The notes under the pieces were generated by a model. The model had not been told where the DNA came from, did no database searches, and saw only the letters and a list, made by a program, of their open reading frames with translations. A stretch of 53,838 bases of DNA from Hyphomicrobiales bacterium (GTDB lineage Bacteria; Pseudomonadota; Alphaproteobacteria; Rhizobiales; Devosiaceae): the NCBI GenBank assembly GCA_900470445.1, contig UCAU01000025.1, forward strand, positions 20,721-74,558, in the 5' to 3' direction. The stretch's first letter is position 1; each line of letters begins with the position of its first letter. Both the position numbers and the translations under genes were made by a program. Shown here in pieces: positions 26,345 to 35,084 of this stretch.

Positions 26345-27115
26345 ATGGCCGAGAACACCGAAAACCCACCCGTGCTCAGCGTGCATGATCTCAAGGTCGA
26401 GATCGATGGCCGCCAGATCATCAACGGCATGAATTTCGAGGCCCAGCGTGGGGAAATCCTGGGGCTGATCGGGCCATCCGGCTCGGGCAAATCCGTCACC
26501 ATGCGCGCCATTGTGCGGCTGCTGCCCAGCACGGGCGATATCCGGATCCTGGGCCGCAACTATGCCGAACTTGACCGCGAGGAACGCGTCGCCACTCAGA
26601 AAAAGTGGGGCATCCTGTTCCAGCAGGGCGCGCTGTTTTCCTCGTTGAGCGTGCTGGAAAATATCGAATTTCCGATGCGCGAGCACCTGCATTTGTCCCC
26701 CGCTTTGCGCAGCGATATCGCCCGGCTCAAGCTCGATCTCGTCGGGCTGCCCGCCAAAGCGGCTCAGCTTTATCCCTCCGAATTGTCCGGCGGCATGATC
26801 AAGCGCGCGGCGCTGGCGCGGGCCCTGGCGCTCGATCCGCAAATTCTGTTTCTCGATGAACCCACCGCCGGGCTCGACCCCATCGGGGCGGGCAAGTTCG
26901 ATGAACTTATTGTCACACTGCGTGATACGCTCGATCTGACGGTGCTTATGGTAACCCACGATCTGGACAGCCTGGCGACCGCCTGTGACCGTATCGTGGC
27001 ATTGGCCAATGGCAAACTGCTGCTGGCGGGGACCATGGCAGAAATGCGGGCGAGCCCGGATCCCTGGCTTCGCGATTATTTCCACGGGCCGCGCGCCCAC
27101 GGCCTTGAAGGTTAG
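26345..27115 (+). CDS. mlaF: MlaF-type phospholipid ABC transporter ATPase
   Basis: A 256-residue ATPase with Walker A GPSGSGKSV, a Q-loop in FQQGALFSSLSVLENIEFP and a signature variant LSGGMIKRAALARALALDP. The Walker B ends FLDEPTAGLDPIGAG and the H-loop is VTHDLDS. The FQxGALFxSLxVxENxxFP and GGMxKRAxLARA patterns are specific to the MlaF/Mkl group. It partners the STAS-MlaE permease and the MCE protein encoded on either side. Confidence 0.95.
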   Translation: MAENTENPPVLSVHDLKVEIDGRQIINGMNFEAQRGEILGLIGPSGSGKSVTMRAIVRLLPSTGDIRILGRNYAELDREERVATQKKWGILFQQGALFSSLSVLENIEFPMREHLHLSPALRSDIARLKLDLVGLPAKAAQLYPSELSGGMIKRAALARALALDPQILFLDEPTAGLDPIGAGKFDELIVTLRDTLDLTVLMVTHDLDSLATACDRIVALANGKLLLAGTMAEMRASPDPWLRDYFHGPRAHGLEG

Positions 27116-27119
27116 CCCT

Positions 27120-28433
27120 ATGGAAAACAACGCAAATTATGCATTGGTCGGGGTATTGGCGGCGGCGGTTTTCGCCGCGCTCTTTGCCTTCGTCTACTGG
27201 TTCGCGGCCCCCACCGCCAATGTGGCCCTCAAGCCCTATGACATTGTCTTCACCGGCACTGTCAGCGGCATTGCCCGTGGCACCGACGTCACCTTCAATG
27301 GTATCCGCATCGGCCAGGTTAACACGGTCCAGCTCGATCCCGAGGATTCCAACCGCGTCGTTGCCCGTATCGATGTGGACGCCACAGTGCCCGTGCGCGC
27401 CGATACCAAGGTCATGACCGGTTTTCAGGGCCTGACCGGCGGTGGCTCGGTCCAGTTGAGCGGCGGCACCGTTGCGGCCGGCGATCCGCCAGTGGGGCCG
27501 GGCCGCACTGTACCCACGCTTCACGCCCAGGTGTCCGATTTTCAGTCGATCATCGATGGCCTGTCCTCGACGGTCAATGGCGCCTCCACCGCCGTCAGTC
27601 GCATCAATTCCCTGCTCGATGCCAATGACGACAAGATCAATACGACGCTCGCCAATATCGAAAGCTTCAGCTCGGCCCTTGCGGCCAATTCCGACGGCGT
27701 AGAGCAGGCCCTGGCCAGCATTTCCGAAGCCGGCCGGCAGATCGGTCCCATGGCCGAGCAGATCGGCGCACTCTCCACCAAGGTCAGCGCCCTGGTCGAT
27801 GCCGTGCCGCCCGAGGATGTCGCCAAGGTGGTGGCCGATGTCACCGTCTTCTCCGATAGCCTGGCCCGCAATTCCGACCAGATCGACAAATTCTTCGCCA
27901 CCACCTCGGTGCTGTCGGACAATCTGACCGAATTGACCGAGGGCCTGCATAGCGCCGTCGCGGTGATCGATCAGGTTGCCGCCGAAATCGACCCCACCAT
28001 TGTCGGCCGCGTCATGGACAATGTGGACAAGTTCGCCGCCACGCTCGGCAAGAATACGGACAATGTCGATACCATCGTGGCCAATGTGACTTCGGTGACC
28101 GACCAGCTGACGCGCTCGGTCGAAAAGGTGGATTCCATCCTCGCCCAGGTCGATTCCTCGGTCTCGAGCGTGGAAGGGCAGGGCCTGTTCAACGATCTGG
28201 CCCAGGCCGCTCAATCCGTGCGTGCTTTGGCCGACCAGCTCAATGCCAGCACAACGCGCATCGCCTCGGGATTGAACGATTTCACCTCGCGCGGGTTGTC
28301 CGAGTATACAGCGCTTGCCGTGGATGCCCGCGGCACGCTGCAGCGGCTTGACCGGGTCGTGCGGAACCTTGAAAACAATCCGCAGGGACTCATCTTTGGG
28401 GGAGAAACAGTTCGTGACTATACCAAGCAATAA
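27120..28433 (+). CDS. mlaD: MlaD/MCE-domain protein with long helical C-terminus
   Basis: A 437-residue protein. One N-terminal TM (about residues 7-29) anchors it in the inner membrane. A single MCE domain follows at about 35-125 (YDIVFTGTVSGIARGTDVTFNGIRIG...MTGFQGLTGGGSVQL). The remaining roughly 300 residues are a long, predicted coiled or apolipophorin-like helical region with recurring units such as INTTLANIESFSSALAANSDGVEQ. This is more than twice the length of E. coli MlaD and resembles MCE proteins that may form an extended periplasmic tube. The ATG at 27120 has GAAGG upstream; the longer frame overlaps mlaF and is discarded. Confidence 0.93.
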   Translation: MENNANYALVGVLAAAVFAALFAFVYWFAAPTANVALKPYDIVFTGTVSGIARGTDVTFNGIRIGQVNTVQLDPEDSNRVVARIDVDATVPVRADTKVMTGFQGLTGGGSVQLSGGTVAAGDPPVGPGRTVPTLHAQVSDFQSIIDGLSSTVNGASTAVSRINSLLDANDDKINTTLANIESFSSALAANSDGVEQALASISEAGRQIGPMAEQIGALSTKVSALVDAVPPEDVAKVVADVTVFSDSLARNSDQIDKFFATTSVLSDNLTELTEGLHSAVAVIDQVAAEIDPTIVGRVMDNVDKFAATLGKNTDNVDTIVANVTSVTDQLTRSVEKVDSILAQVDSSVSSVEGQGLFNDLAQAAQSVRALADQLNASTTRIASGLNDFTSRGLSEYTALAVDARGTLQRLDRVVRNLENNPQGLIFGGETVRDYTKQ

Positions 28434-28442
28434 GGTCCCCCG

Positions 28443-29033
28443 ATGAGCCTGGCGCGTCGTTCATTCATGGCCGGTGGGGCCTCCATCCTGGCCCTGGGCC
28501 TGGCCGGCTGCTTTGGCGTTCGCGCTCCGATCACCTATGATCTGGGCAGTGTCGACGGGCTCAACACCCGCCGCCGCTCGTCGCGCGTCGTGGTCATCAC
28601 CCTGCCCAAGACGGTGCAGACCTATGATTCCCAGCGCATCGTGGTGCGCGATGCCGGCAATGTGCTCAGCTACGTGCCCGATGCGCAGCTTTCCGACACC
28701 TTGCCGCGGCTGGTGCAGACCCGCCTGCTGCAGACCTTCGAAGCCAGCAACTTCCCCAATATCGGCCGCCCCGACGATCAACTGCGCGTCGACGTGACGC
28801 TGGCCACCGAATTGCGGGCCTTCGAGATCGATGTCGGCAAGGGTGGCCTGGCCACCGTCACCATCAACGCCAAGCTGGTTGATGAGCAGCGCGGCGCCAT
28901 TTTCGCCAGCCAGGTCTTCACCGCCACCCGCCCCGGTGTCGTCACCCCCGCCGTCGCCGCCATCGCCGCGCTCGATGGTGCACTGGCCGATGTGATGAGC
29001 CAGATACTGGTCTGGACCGCCCGCAACGCTTGA
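28443..29033 (+). CDS. ABC_trans_aux lipoprotein of the Mla/MCE system
   Basis: A 196-residue predicted outer-membrane lipoprotein. Residues 1-22 end in LGLAGC with the lipid-modified Cys at 23. The remainder matches the ABC-type transport auxiliary family (PqiC/YmbA-like), with YDLG near the mature start and SDTLPRLVQTRLLQTFEAS in the middle. In MCE systems of this kind it is the outer-membrane-side partner instead of soluble MlaC, which is absent here. Last gene of the four-gene operon, nine bases after the MCE gene. Confidence 0.87.
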   Translation: MSLARRSFMAGGASILALGLAGCFGVRAPITYDLGSVDGLNTRRRSSRVVVITLPKTVQTYDSQRIVVRDAGNVLSYVPDAQLSDTLPRLVQTRLLQTFEASNFPNIGRPDDQLRVDVTLATELRAFEIDVGKGGLATVTINAKLVDEQRGAIFASQVFTATRPGVVTPAVAAIAALDGALADVMSQILVWTARNA

Positions 29034-29191
29034 GGTCGCAGTTGGCTAGAGCGCCACGATGTCGGCCACCGGCGTAGGCTAGGTTCGCCTCTCTGGAACT
29101 CTGCCACCCCGGCCACGTTGTCTCTGCGTGAACAGCGCAAGCAAAACACGGCCGGGTCGGGGTCGCTGCAATAAAAATCCCATCCGGCTGG

Positions 29192-30034
29192 ATGGAAACC
29201 ATGACTGAGTCAGCAGTCAATCTCGAGCAGATCCAACTCTCCCCGCCCGCCACTGCCCTGTGGTCGCTGGAGCGCGGCATCTCGCCCATTGTCGGCACAG
29301 CCATTCACAATGGCCACCATATCCGGGCCGAAGCGCTCGATCGCATGGCGCTCGATGATGCCGGGCGCCTGCGCGAGGAGGACCCGTTCACCGCCTACGC
29401 CATTCTCGACGTGCCCAACCGCATCGTCGTCCACCGCTCCCGCTTTGAAATCGACCTCAACCGCGCCCGCGACGCCTCGGTCTATCTCAAGCCCGAGCAA
29501 TCCTGGGGCCTGCAGGTGTGGCAGGAGCCGCCATCGCCCGCCATCATAGCGCGGTCGCTGCGCGTCCATGATGCCTATTATGCCATGCTGGCGCAGACCC
29601 TGGCCGGTATCGAGGCCGAGCATGGCCAATTCGTCCTGCTCGACATTCATAGCTACAATCATCGCCGCGCCGGCCCCGGCGAGCCCTCGACCGATCCGGA
29701 ACAGGCGCCCGATATCAATATCGGCACTTTCTCCATGGATCGCGAGCGCTGGGCGCATATTCTCGATCCATTCATTGCCACCGTGGGCAGTCTGCGCTTC
29801 CGCGGCCGCTTCTTGGATGTGCGCGAGAACGTGGCGTTCGAGGGCCGCGGCGAGCAGACCCGCTTCGTGCACGAGCATTTCCCGCAGACCGGCTGCGCCA
29901 TTGCCGTGGAATTCAAGAAATTCTTCATGGACGAATGGACCGGCGAGCCGGATCTCGAAGCGCTCGACGCCATGCGCGCCGTCATCGCCTCGGCCGTGCC
30001 CGTGCTCGAAACCGCGTTGCGGGCGGAACGATGA
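29192..30034 (+). CDS. N-formylglutamate amidohydrolase-family protein
   Basis: A 280-residue protein of the N-formylglutamate amidohydrolase (HutG-type, PF05013) family. Recognisable parts are SPIVGTAIHNGHHI at about residue 31, REEDPFTAYAI, NRARDASVYL and LLDIHSYNHRRAG, with His residues suited to metal binding. The classic enzyme cleaves N-formyl-L-glutamate in histidine breakdown, but no other hut gene is nearby. The gene overlaps the DUF1704 gene by four bases (ATGA) and the ATP-grasp gene follows, so its substrate is more likely a glutamyl or formyl amide connected with those proteins. An ATG three codons downstream (29201) is an alternative start. Confidence 0.88.
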   Translation: METMTESAVNLEQIQLSPPATALWSLERGISPIVGTAIHNGHHIRAEALDRMALDDAGRLREEDPFTAYAILDVPNRIVVHRSRFEIDLNRARDASVYLKPEQSWGLQVWQEPPSPAIIARSLRVHDAYYAMLAQTLAGIEAEHGQFVLLDIHSYNHRRAGPGEPSTDPEQAPDINIGTFSMDRERWAHILDPFIATVGSLRFRGRFLDVRENVAFEGRGEQTRFVHEHFPQTGCAIAVEFKKFFMDEWTGEPDLEALDAMRAVIASAVPVLETALRAER

Positions 30035-31881
30035 GCGCCAAGCCCGCGAGCCTGCCGGACAGGATCAACCAGGCGCTGGAAGCCGGCACGCCCATTCGCC
30101 TCGATCTGGGCAATGGCAGCCGGTTGCATATCGATCGACCCATGCCGTTTCTCTGCGTGCATCTGGCGCGGCGCAGTCAACCGGCGGCCCGCGACGTGGC
30201 CATGGCCAATGCGGCTTACCTCGTCGCGCGCAACCTTGCCGAAGCGGTGGCGGTGCTGCGCCCGGTGGGCGCATATATGCAGGCGCGTTTCGGCGCCTTC
30301 CTGCTGCTCGATATCGGGGAATTGGCGCAGGACCAGCTCGCCAAGGATTCCCCCTATCTGCCGCCGTTCGAGCTGGGCCTGTCGGCCCCCGACGATGCGG
30401 TGGCGCAGGCGGCGCTCTCCGCCTTTGCCGGTTCGGTCGAGGCGGTGACCAACAAGTTTCGCGTGCCGCGCGTGGTCAAGCATAGCCTCGCCCAGGATAT
30501 TCACGCCAGCCTCGCCCGCCGCCTGCCGATGTTTCCGGTGCTGACGGTGCGTTTCGCGCCCATCTATCGCGTGCCGGGCTCGCGCACTTTCTATCCGGCG
30601 CTGCGGGAGCGCGTCGTTGCCAACCTGTTCGATGCCGGGCTGCAGGCGGCGGCCAATTTCGCCGCGGCGACCACCAAACTGGCGCTGCCCAGCCATCGCG
30701 CTTTGGGCCGGCGGGTGTTCATCGACGCCGTCAGCCGCGCCGACCGGGCCATGGACGAGGTCGCGCAATCCTTCGATTTCCTGCTCGCCGTCACCCCCAT
30801 CAATGCCGATGCCGCCTGGCAGCAATTCAAGGAAGGCGGCTACCACCGGGCGCCCAATTTCCTCTATCGCCCGCTGACCATCGCCACCGATGTGCAGAAA
30901 AAGGCGCTGTTCTCGATTGCGCTCGACCATTTCGAAGATCCGGTGCTGACCAGCCTCTACCGCGAAAAGCAGCAGGAGCTAGACCTGCAACTCTCCATGC
31001 TGGCAGCCCGCGAAAGTCAGCGCTTCATCGAATTCGGCCGGGCGCTCTATGGCTCGGTCGAGCCGAAATTGCTGGCTGCGGCCGAGGATATTCTCGCGGC
31101 CACATCGAAAACGGGCCGCCGGCAGAACGAGCCGGACACTGCCGACCATGCCTTTGTCGAGCGCAAGGCCCAGGCCATGATTGCCGCCTATGCCGGCCAG
31201 TCCGACGCCTTCACCGCCACGATCGAGCTGCGCGACGACCTGCCCGCCGGGCTCATGGTCACCAATGGGCGCCTGTTGATTTCGCGCAGCACCAGCATGG
31301 CGCGCCAGCGTGTCGAAGCATTGCTGAGCCACGAGGTCGGCGTGCATTTGCTGACCTATTACAATGGCTCGGCCCAAGGCCTGCGGCTGTTTCGCTCCGG
31401 CCTTGCCGGTTACGAGGGCGCGCAGGAGGGGCTGGCCGTGCTTGCCGAATATCTCGCGGGCGGCATGACCACCGCGCGCCTGCGGCTGATCGCGGCGCGG
31501 GTCGTGGCCTGCGCGGCCATGCTCGATGGCGCCAGTTTCCAGGACAATTTCCGGCTCCTCACAAAAGAACTCGGCTTTGCCCCGCAGGCGGCATTCAACC
31601 TCGCCCTGCGCGTCCATCGCGGCGGCGGGCTCGCCAAAGATGCCATCTACCTGCGCGGCCTGCTCGAAATTCTCAAGCACCTCGAAAGCGGCGGTGCGCT
31701 GGATCCGTTCTGGATGGGCAAGATTGCTGCGCCCCACTTCGCCGTCATGCAGGAACTCAACGCCCGCGGCCTGCTCAAGGCGCCGCTTCTCATTCCCGAA
31801 TTCCTGTCCATCAAGGGCGCCGAGGAACGCCTGGCGAAAGCCCGGTCCGGGCTCGCCCCCATCGATCTGATCGCCAGCTAG
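30031..31881 (+). CDS. DUF1704 / QEGLA-motif putative metallopeptidase
   Basis: A 616-residue soluble protein of the DUF1704 family (the flavohemoglobin-expression-modulating QEGLA group). HEVGVH at residues 434-439 has the HExxxH zinc-ligand pattern, and the name-giving QEGLA is at 465-469, whose Glu could be the third ligand. Eukaryotic relatives in this family (MATCAP/KIAA0895-type) are tubulin tyrosine carboxypeptidases, so a carboxypeptidase-like activity is a fair hypothesis. About 420 residues precede the motif and may form a substrate-recognition domain. The start is set by ATGA overlap with the upstream gene; the longer frame is rejected. The bacterial substrate is unknown. Confidence 0.9.
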   Translation: MSAKPASLPDRINQALEAGTPIRLDLGNGSRLHIDRPMPFLCVHLARRSQPAARDVAMANAAYLVARNLAEAVAVLRPVGAYMQARFGAFLLLDIGELAQDQLAKDSPYLPPFELGLSAPDDAVAQAALSAFAGSVEAVTNKFRVPRVVKHSLAQDIHASLARRLPMFPVLTVRFAPIYRVPGSRTFYPALRERVVANLFDAGLQAAANFAAATTKLALPSHRALGRRVFIDAVSRADRAMDEVAQSFDFLLAVTPINADAAWQQFKEGGYHRAPNFLYRPLTIATDVQKKALFSIALDHFEDPVLTSLYREKQQELDLQLSMLAARESQRFIEFGRALYGSVEPKLLAAAEDILAATSKTGRRQNEPDTADHAFVERKAQAMIAAYAGQSDAFTATIELRDDLPAGLMVTNGRLLISRSTSMARQRVEALLSHEVGVHLLTYYNGSAQGLRLFRSGLAGYEGAQEGLAVLAEYLAGGMTTARLRLIAARVVACAAMLDGASFQDNFRLLTKELGFAPQAAFNLALRVHRGGGLAKDAIYLRGLLEILKHLESGGALDPFWMGKIAAPHFAVMQELNARGLLKAPLLIPEFLSIKGAEERLAKARSGLAPIDLIAS

Positions 31882-31889
31882 GAGCGCGC

Positions 31890-32936
31890 ATGCGTATCGC
31901 TTTTTTCGTCAATTCCATCGCCGGCGAATCCGCCAATTACACCACGACCGTGCTGGCGCTTATCGCGCTCAATCGCGGCCATGACATCTGCTATGTCACC
32001 CCCGGCGATTTCGTGCTGCGACCCGACGATAGCCTGATGGTCCGCGCGCTCACCCTGCCATCGGCCAGCTACAAAAAGGCCGAAACCCTGCACAAGGACC
32101 TGCAGGGCGATAAGACAGTTATCGAAACCATCGATGTCAGGGACATCGATATCCTGATGCTGCGCAACGACCCCTCCCAGGATGCCGCCGACCGGCCCTG
32201 GGCGGCCAATGTCGGCACCATTTTCGGCCGCATGGCCGCGGCGCGCGGCGTGATCGTCCTCAACGATCCCGATGGCCTGGGCATGGCGCAGAACAAGCTC
32301 TATTTCCAGGATTTCCCGGCCTCGGTGCGCCCCGCCACCCTGATCTCTAAGAGCATCGAGGAAATTCGCGCCTTTATCGACGGCCAGAAACAGGGCGCCA
32401 TCGTCAAGCCGCTGCAGGGCTCGGGCGGCAAAAACGTGTTCAAGATCGGCTCGCCCAAGGACGCCAATCTCAACCAGATTTTCGAAGCCGTCAGCGGAGA
32501 GGGCTATTTGATCGCCCAGGATTTCATCCCCGAGGCCGCCGAAGGCGATGTGCGCTTCTTCCTAATGAACGGCCGCCCGCTGGTCCGCGACGGCAAATAT
32601 GCCGCCTTCCGCCGGGTGCCCGCCAAGGGCGAAATCCGCTCCAACGTGCATGTCGGGGGCGGCCCCGAGCCGGTCGCCATGACCGATACCATGCTCGCCA
32701 TCGCCGAAACCGTCCGCCCCAAACTGGTCGCGGACGGCATGTTCCTGGTCGGCCTCGATATCGTCGGCGACAAGATTTTGGAGATCAACGTCTTTTCGCC
32801 GGGCGGTCTCAACAACCTCTCCGACATGTACGACACCAATTTCTGCGACAGCGTCATCGTCGCGCTCGAAGCCAAGCTCGCCATTCGCGACGCCTATGGC
32901 CCATCCCTGACCAACCGCGCGCTGGCGACGCTGTAG
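31890..32936 (+). CDS. Glutathione synthetase-like ATP-grasp ligase
   Basis: A 348-residue ATP-grasp enzyme. The N-terminal pre-ATP domain opens MRIAFFVNSIAGES. The ATP-binding parts include IVKPLQGSGGKNVFKI (P-loop-like Gly-rich loop), YLIAQDFIPEAAEGDVRFFLMNGRPL and the metal-site region GLDIVGDKILEINVFSPGG, which correspond to GshB. GshB joins gamma-glutamylcysteine and glycine, but no gamma-glutamylcysteine ligase is nearby. Homologues in this operon type may ligate another amino acid. It lies eight bases after the DUF1704 gene. Its stop codon is immediately followed, with no intervening base, by the stop codon of the convergent DUF885 gene. Confidence 0.9.
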   Translation: MRIAFFVNSIAGESANYTTTVLALIALNRGHDICYVTPGDFVLRPDDSLMVRALTLPSASYKKAETLHKDLQGDKTVIETIDVRDIDILMLRNDPSQDAADRPWAANVGTIFGRMAAARGVIVLNDPDGLGMAQNKLYFQDFPASVRPATLISKSIEEIRAFIDGQKQGAIVKPLQGSGGKNVFKIGSPKDANLNQIFEAVSGEGYLIAQDFIPEAAEGDVRFFLMNGRPLVRDGKYAAFRRVPAKGEIRSNVHVGGGPEPVAMTDTMLAIAETVRPKLVADGMFLVGLDIVGDKILEINVFSPGGLNNLSDMYDTNFCDSVIVALEAKLAIRDAYGPSLTNRALATL

Positions 32937-34100
32937 CTATTTCCAATGCGCGGCGAGCGTCTTGGGCGTGTGCATATTGCCGTAGAGATAGTCCCAGAAT
33001 TCGGCGCGCCGCTCCTTCGGTACTGTCTTCCAGACCTCATGCACGGCCACATCGCCACACCAATAGGCGTAAACGAATGGCGCCCTGAGGTTATGCCCGA
33101 GAAAGGCCAGCCGTGACCGCGCGGTGACAGGGTCCTGGAACCCGCCCTCGGCCATCACCGGCACGATCTCGTCCAGCGTCTTGCCCTGGCTATGCATCAT
33201 CCAGGCCGCATTGCACCGCAAAGCTCCCCGCAAACGCTGTAGCGCCACGCCCAATTCGTCCTCCGGCCCCTCGATCCAGTCGAGGAAGAACATGCCATTA
33301 TCGGCAATGCCCTCGAACAGCGCGCTGCTGGCCGAAGAGGTCACCACTTGAGCCGCATCGAGCGGCATACGGCCCTCGGCCACATAGCGTTCCCGCAGCG
33401 CCAGATGCACCAGATGGCCCGGGAACACCTCGTGCGTCGCCAGATGCTTGAGGGCAAACCGCGTATAGGGGAAGTCCAGATTCATCAGCACTTTGCGGGC
33501 CGGATAATCGCAATAGGCCGAGAACGGCACGGCGCTCACGCCGACCGGCTCCATCCATTGATCCGCCATTGGATACATGGTCGCGGTAACCCGCTCGCGG
33601 GCTTCCAGGGTCAGCGCCCGCATGGTCTCCAGCACCGCATCGGCGGGAACGCGAACCTGGTCCTCCCACCGCGCCAGATCATCCGCCAGCGCCCCGCCGG
33701 CAAAGCCCATTTCATCGAGTTTTGCCCGAATGATTGCGCGGTAGCCATCCAGCACATCGTCGCCAACCAATTGCGTATCGACCCGGATCTGCCGCCGCAC
33801 GCGATCGGCAAAGGAAATCTCCTGCTCCGCGAACGTGGTCACGAGGGCGAGGAGGGAGTCGATCATCTCCTCCAGATAATCCCGCCTCAGCGCCGACTCC
33901 GCTTCGCTCGCTAGCCGCCCGCGCAAAGCCAGCAAGGCAGCATTCGCCTCATCATAATCCCGCAGCACACGCGGCTCGACCTCCGCCACCGCAACCGGGA
34001 TCAGCCCTTCGCGATCCAGAAATCCGTCGCTGCGCGGCGTGCTGCGATAGAGCTGATCAATGCCAGCGGTGAGTTCGGCCAGTTCCTTGCCAAGCTTCAT
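32937..34100 (-). CDS. DUF885-family putative zinc metallopeptidase
   Basis: A 387-residue protein with HEVFPGH at residues 222-228 (ligands His223, His228 with catalytic Glu224 in the THEVFPGH segment) and Glu263 in LFEGIADNG as the possible third ligand. This is the HExxPGH arrangement of DUF885 proteins, which are distant relatives of M3-like carboxypeptidases. It is shorter than the usual 550-600 residue DUF885 members. I chose the ATG at 34100 because GAGGAC lies just upstream; the frame can extend nine codons to a TTG. It is co-transcribed with the aldo/keto reductase ten bases upstream and faces the ATP-grasp gene tail to tail. No signal peptide. Confidence 0.85.
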   Translation of the reverse strand: MKLGKELAELTAGIDQLYRSTPRSDGFLDREGLIPVAVAEVEPRVLRDYDEANAALLALRGRLASEAESALRRDYLEEMIDSLLALVTTFAEQEISFADRVRRQIRVDTQLVGDDVLDGYRAIIRAKLDEMGFAGGALADDLARWEDQVRVPADAVLETMRALTLEARERVTATMYPMADQWMEPVGVSAVPFSAYCDYPARKVLMNLDFPYTRFALKHLATHEVFPGHLVHLALRERYVAEGRMPLDAAQVVTSSASSALFEGIADNGMFFLDWIEGPEDELGVALQRLRGALRCNAAWMMHSQGKTLDEIVPVMAEGGFQDPVTARSRLAFLGHNLRAPFVYAYWCGDVAVHEVWKTVPKERRAEFWDYLYGNMHTPKTLAAHWK

Positions 34101-34110
34101 ACTTCTGTCC

Positions 34111-35082
34111 TCACTGATGCCCGGCAACGGGCTTGGGCTGATAGGGGGCTTCCATCAAGGCGACATCCTCGTCGCTAAGCTTGATCTCAAGCGCCGCCAC
34201 TGCATCATCAAACTGGTGGAGCTTGGAAATCCCCACGATCGGCGCCGAAATCCCCGGCCGAGTAGCCACCCAGGCATAAGCAATCTGCGCCGGCGGCCGG
34301 CCATGCCGCTCGGCCACCTGCCGCACGGCGGCAACCACCGCATCGTCCTGTTCCTTGGATCGATCATAGAGCGCGCCGGCCGTCTTGTCGGTCTGCGCCC
34401 GCGTCGAAGCGTCCCCGCTTCGCCCCGCCAAACGCCCACGCGCCAGGGGGCTCCAGGGGATCACCCCAATCCCCTCGGATCGGCACAGCGGCAGCATTTC
34501 GCGCTCTTCCTCGCGATAGATCAGATTGTAATGCGGCTGCATCGACACGAACGGCGCCCAGCCATTGGCGCGCTGCAGGCCCAGCGCCTTCATGAACTGC
34601 CAGGCATGCATCGAGGAGGCGCCCAGATAGCGCACCTTGCCGGCCCGCACCACATCGTTCAGCGCATCCAGCGTCTCTTCCAGCGGCGTGTCATAGTCGA
34701 AGCGGTGTAACTGATAGAGATCGATATAATCGGTCCCCAACCGCTTCAGGCTGCCATCCACCGCCTCGAAAATATGCTTGCGCGATAGCCCGCGATCATT
34801 GGGGTCCGCGCTCATGGGATTATAGAGCTTGGTTGCCAGCACCAGCTTGTGGCGCGGCACAGGGGCGAGCACCCGGCCCACCACCTCCTCGCTCGCGCCC
34901 GCCGAATACATATCCGCCAGGTCGTAAAAGTTGATCCCCAGCGCCACGGCCTTCTCAATGATCGGGCGCGAAGCCTCCTCGTCGAGCACCCACGGCGCCC
35001 AGTTGGACGATCCGAACGTCATGCAACCCAAAGCCAGTCGCGAGATTTTAAGGCCGGTCCGACCGAGGTTGATATAGTCCAT
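34111..35082 (-). CDS. Aldo/keto reductase
   Basis: A 323-residue NADPH-dependent reductase of the YajO/Tas-like branch. The catalytic tetrad can be placed: Asp and Tyr in FYDLADMYSAG, Lys in LATKLYN and His in LYQLHRFD. The C-terminal cofactor region has WVATRPGISAPIVGISK. The ATG at 35082 has GGGAAGG upstream; an upstream extension of ten codons is unlikely. It is divergent from the GntR-type regulator and heads the two-gene unit with the DUF885 gene. Confidence 0.93.
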   Translation of the reverse strand: MDYINLGRTGLKISRLALGCMTFGSSNWAPWVLDEEASRPIIEKAVALGINFYDLADMYSAGASEEVVGRVLAPVPRHKLVLATKLYNPMSADPNDRGLSRKHIFEAVDGSLKRLGTDYIDLYQLHRFDYDTPLEETLDALNDVVRAGKVRYLGASSMHAWQFMKALGLQRANGWAPFVSMQPHYNLIYREEEREMLPLCRSEGIGVIPWSPLARGRLAGRSGDASTRAQTDKTAGALYDRSKEQDDAVVAAVRQVAERHGRPPAQIAYAWVATRPGISAPIVGISKLHQFDDAVAALEIKLSDEDVALMEAPYQPKPVAGHQ

Positions 35083-35084
35083 TA

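Noticed and set aside
25301..27130. 609-codon frame opposite the Mla permease and ATPase genes
   Set aside because: Antisense to two unmistakable genes; composition is His/Asp/Gln-rich without motifs.
26946..28430. 494-codon frame opposite the MCE gene
   Set aside because: Shadow of the repetitive helical part of the MCE protein; its apparent repeats mirror those of the real gene.
31890..32936. Annotation as true glutathione synthetase (gshB)
   Set aside because: The fold matches, but no gshA is nearby and the gene is tied to DUF1704 and amidohydrolase genes, so I kept the call at ATP-grasp ligase.
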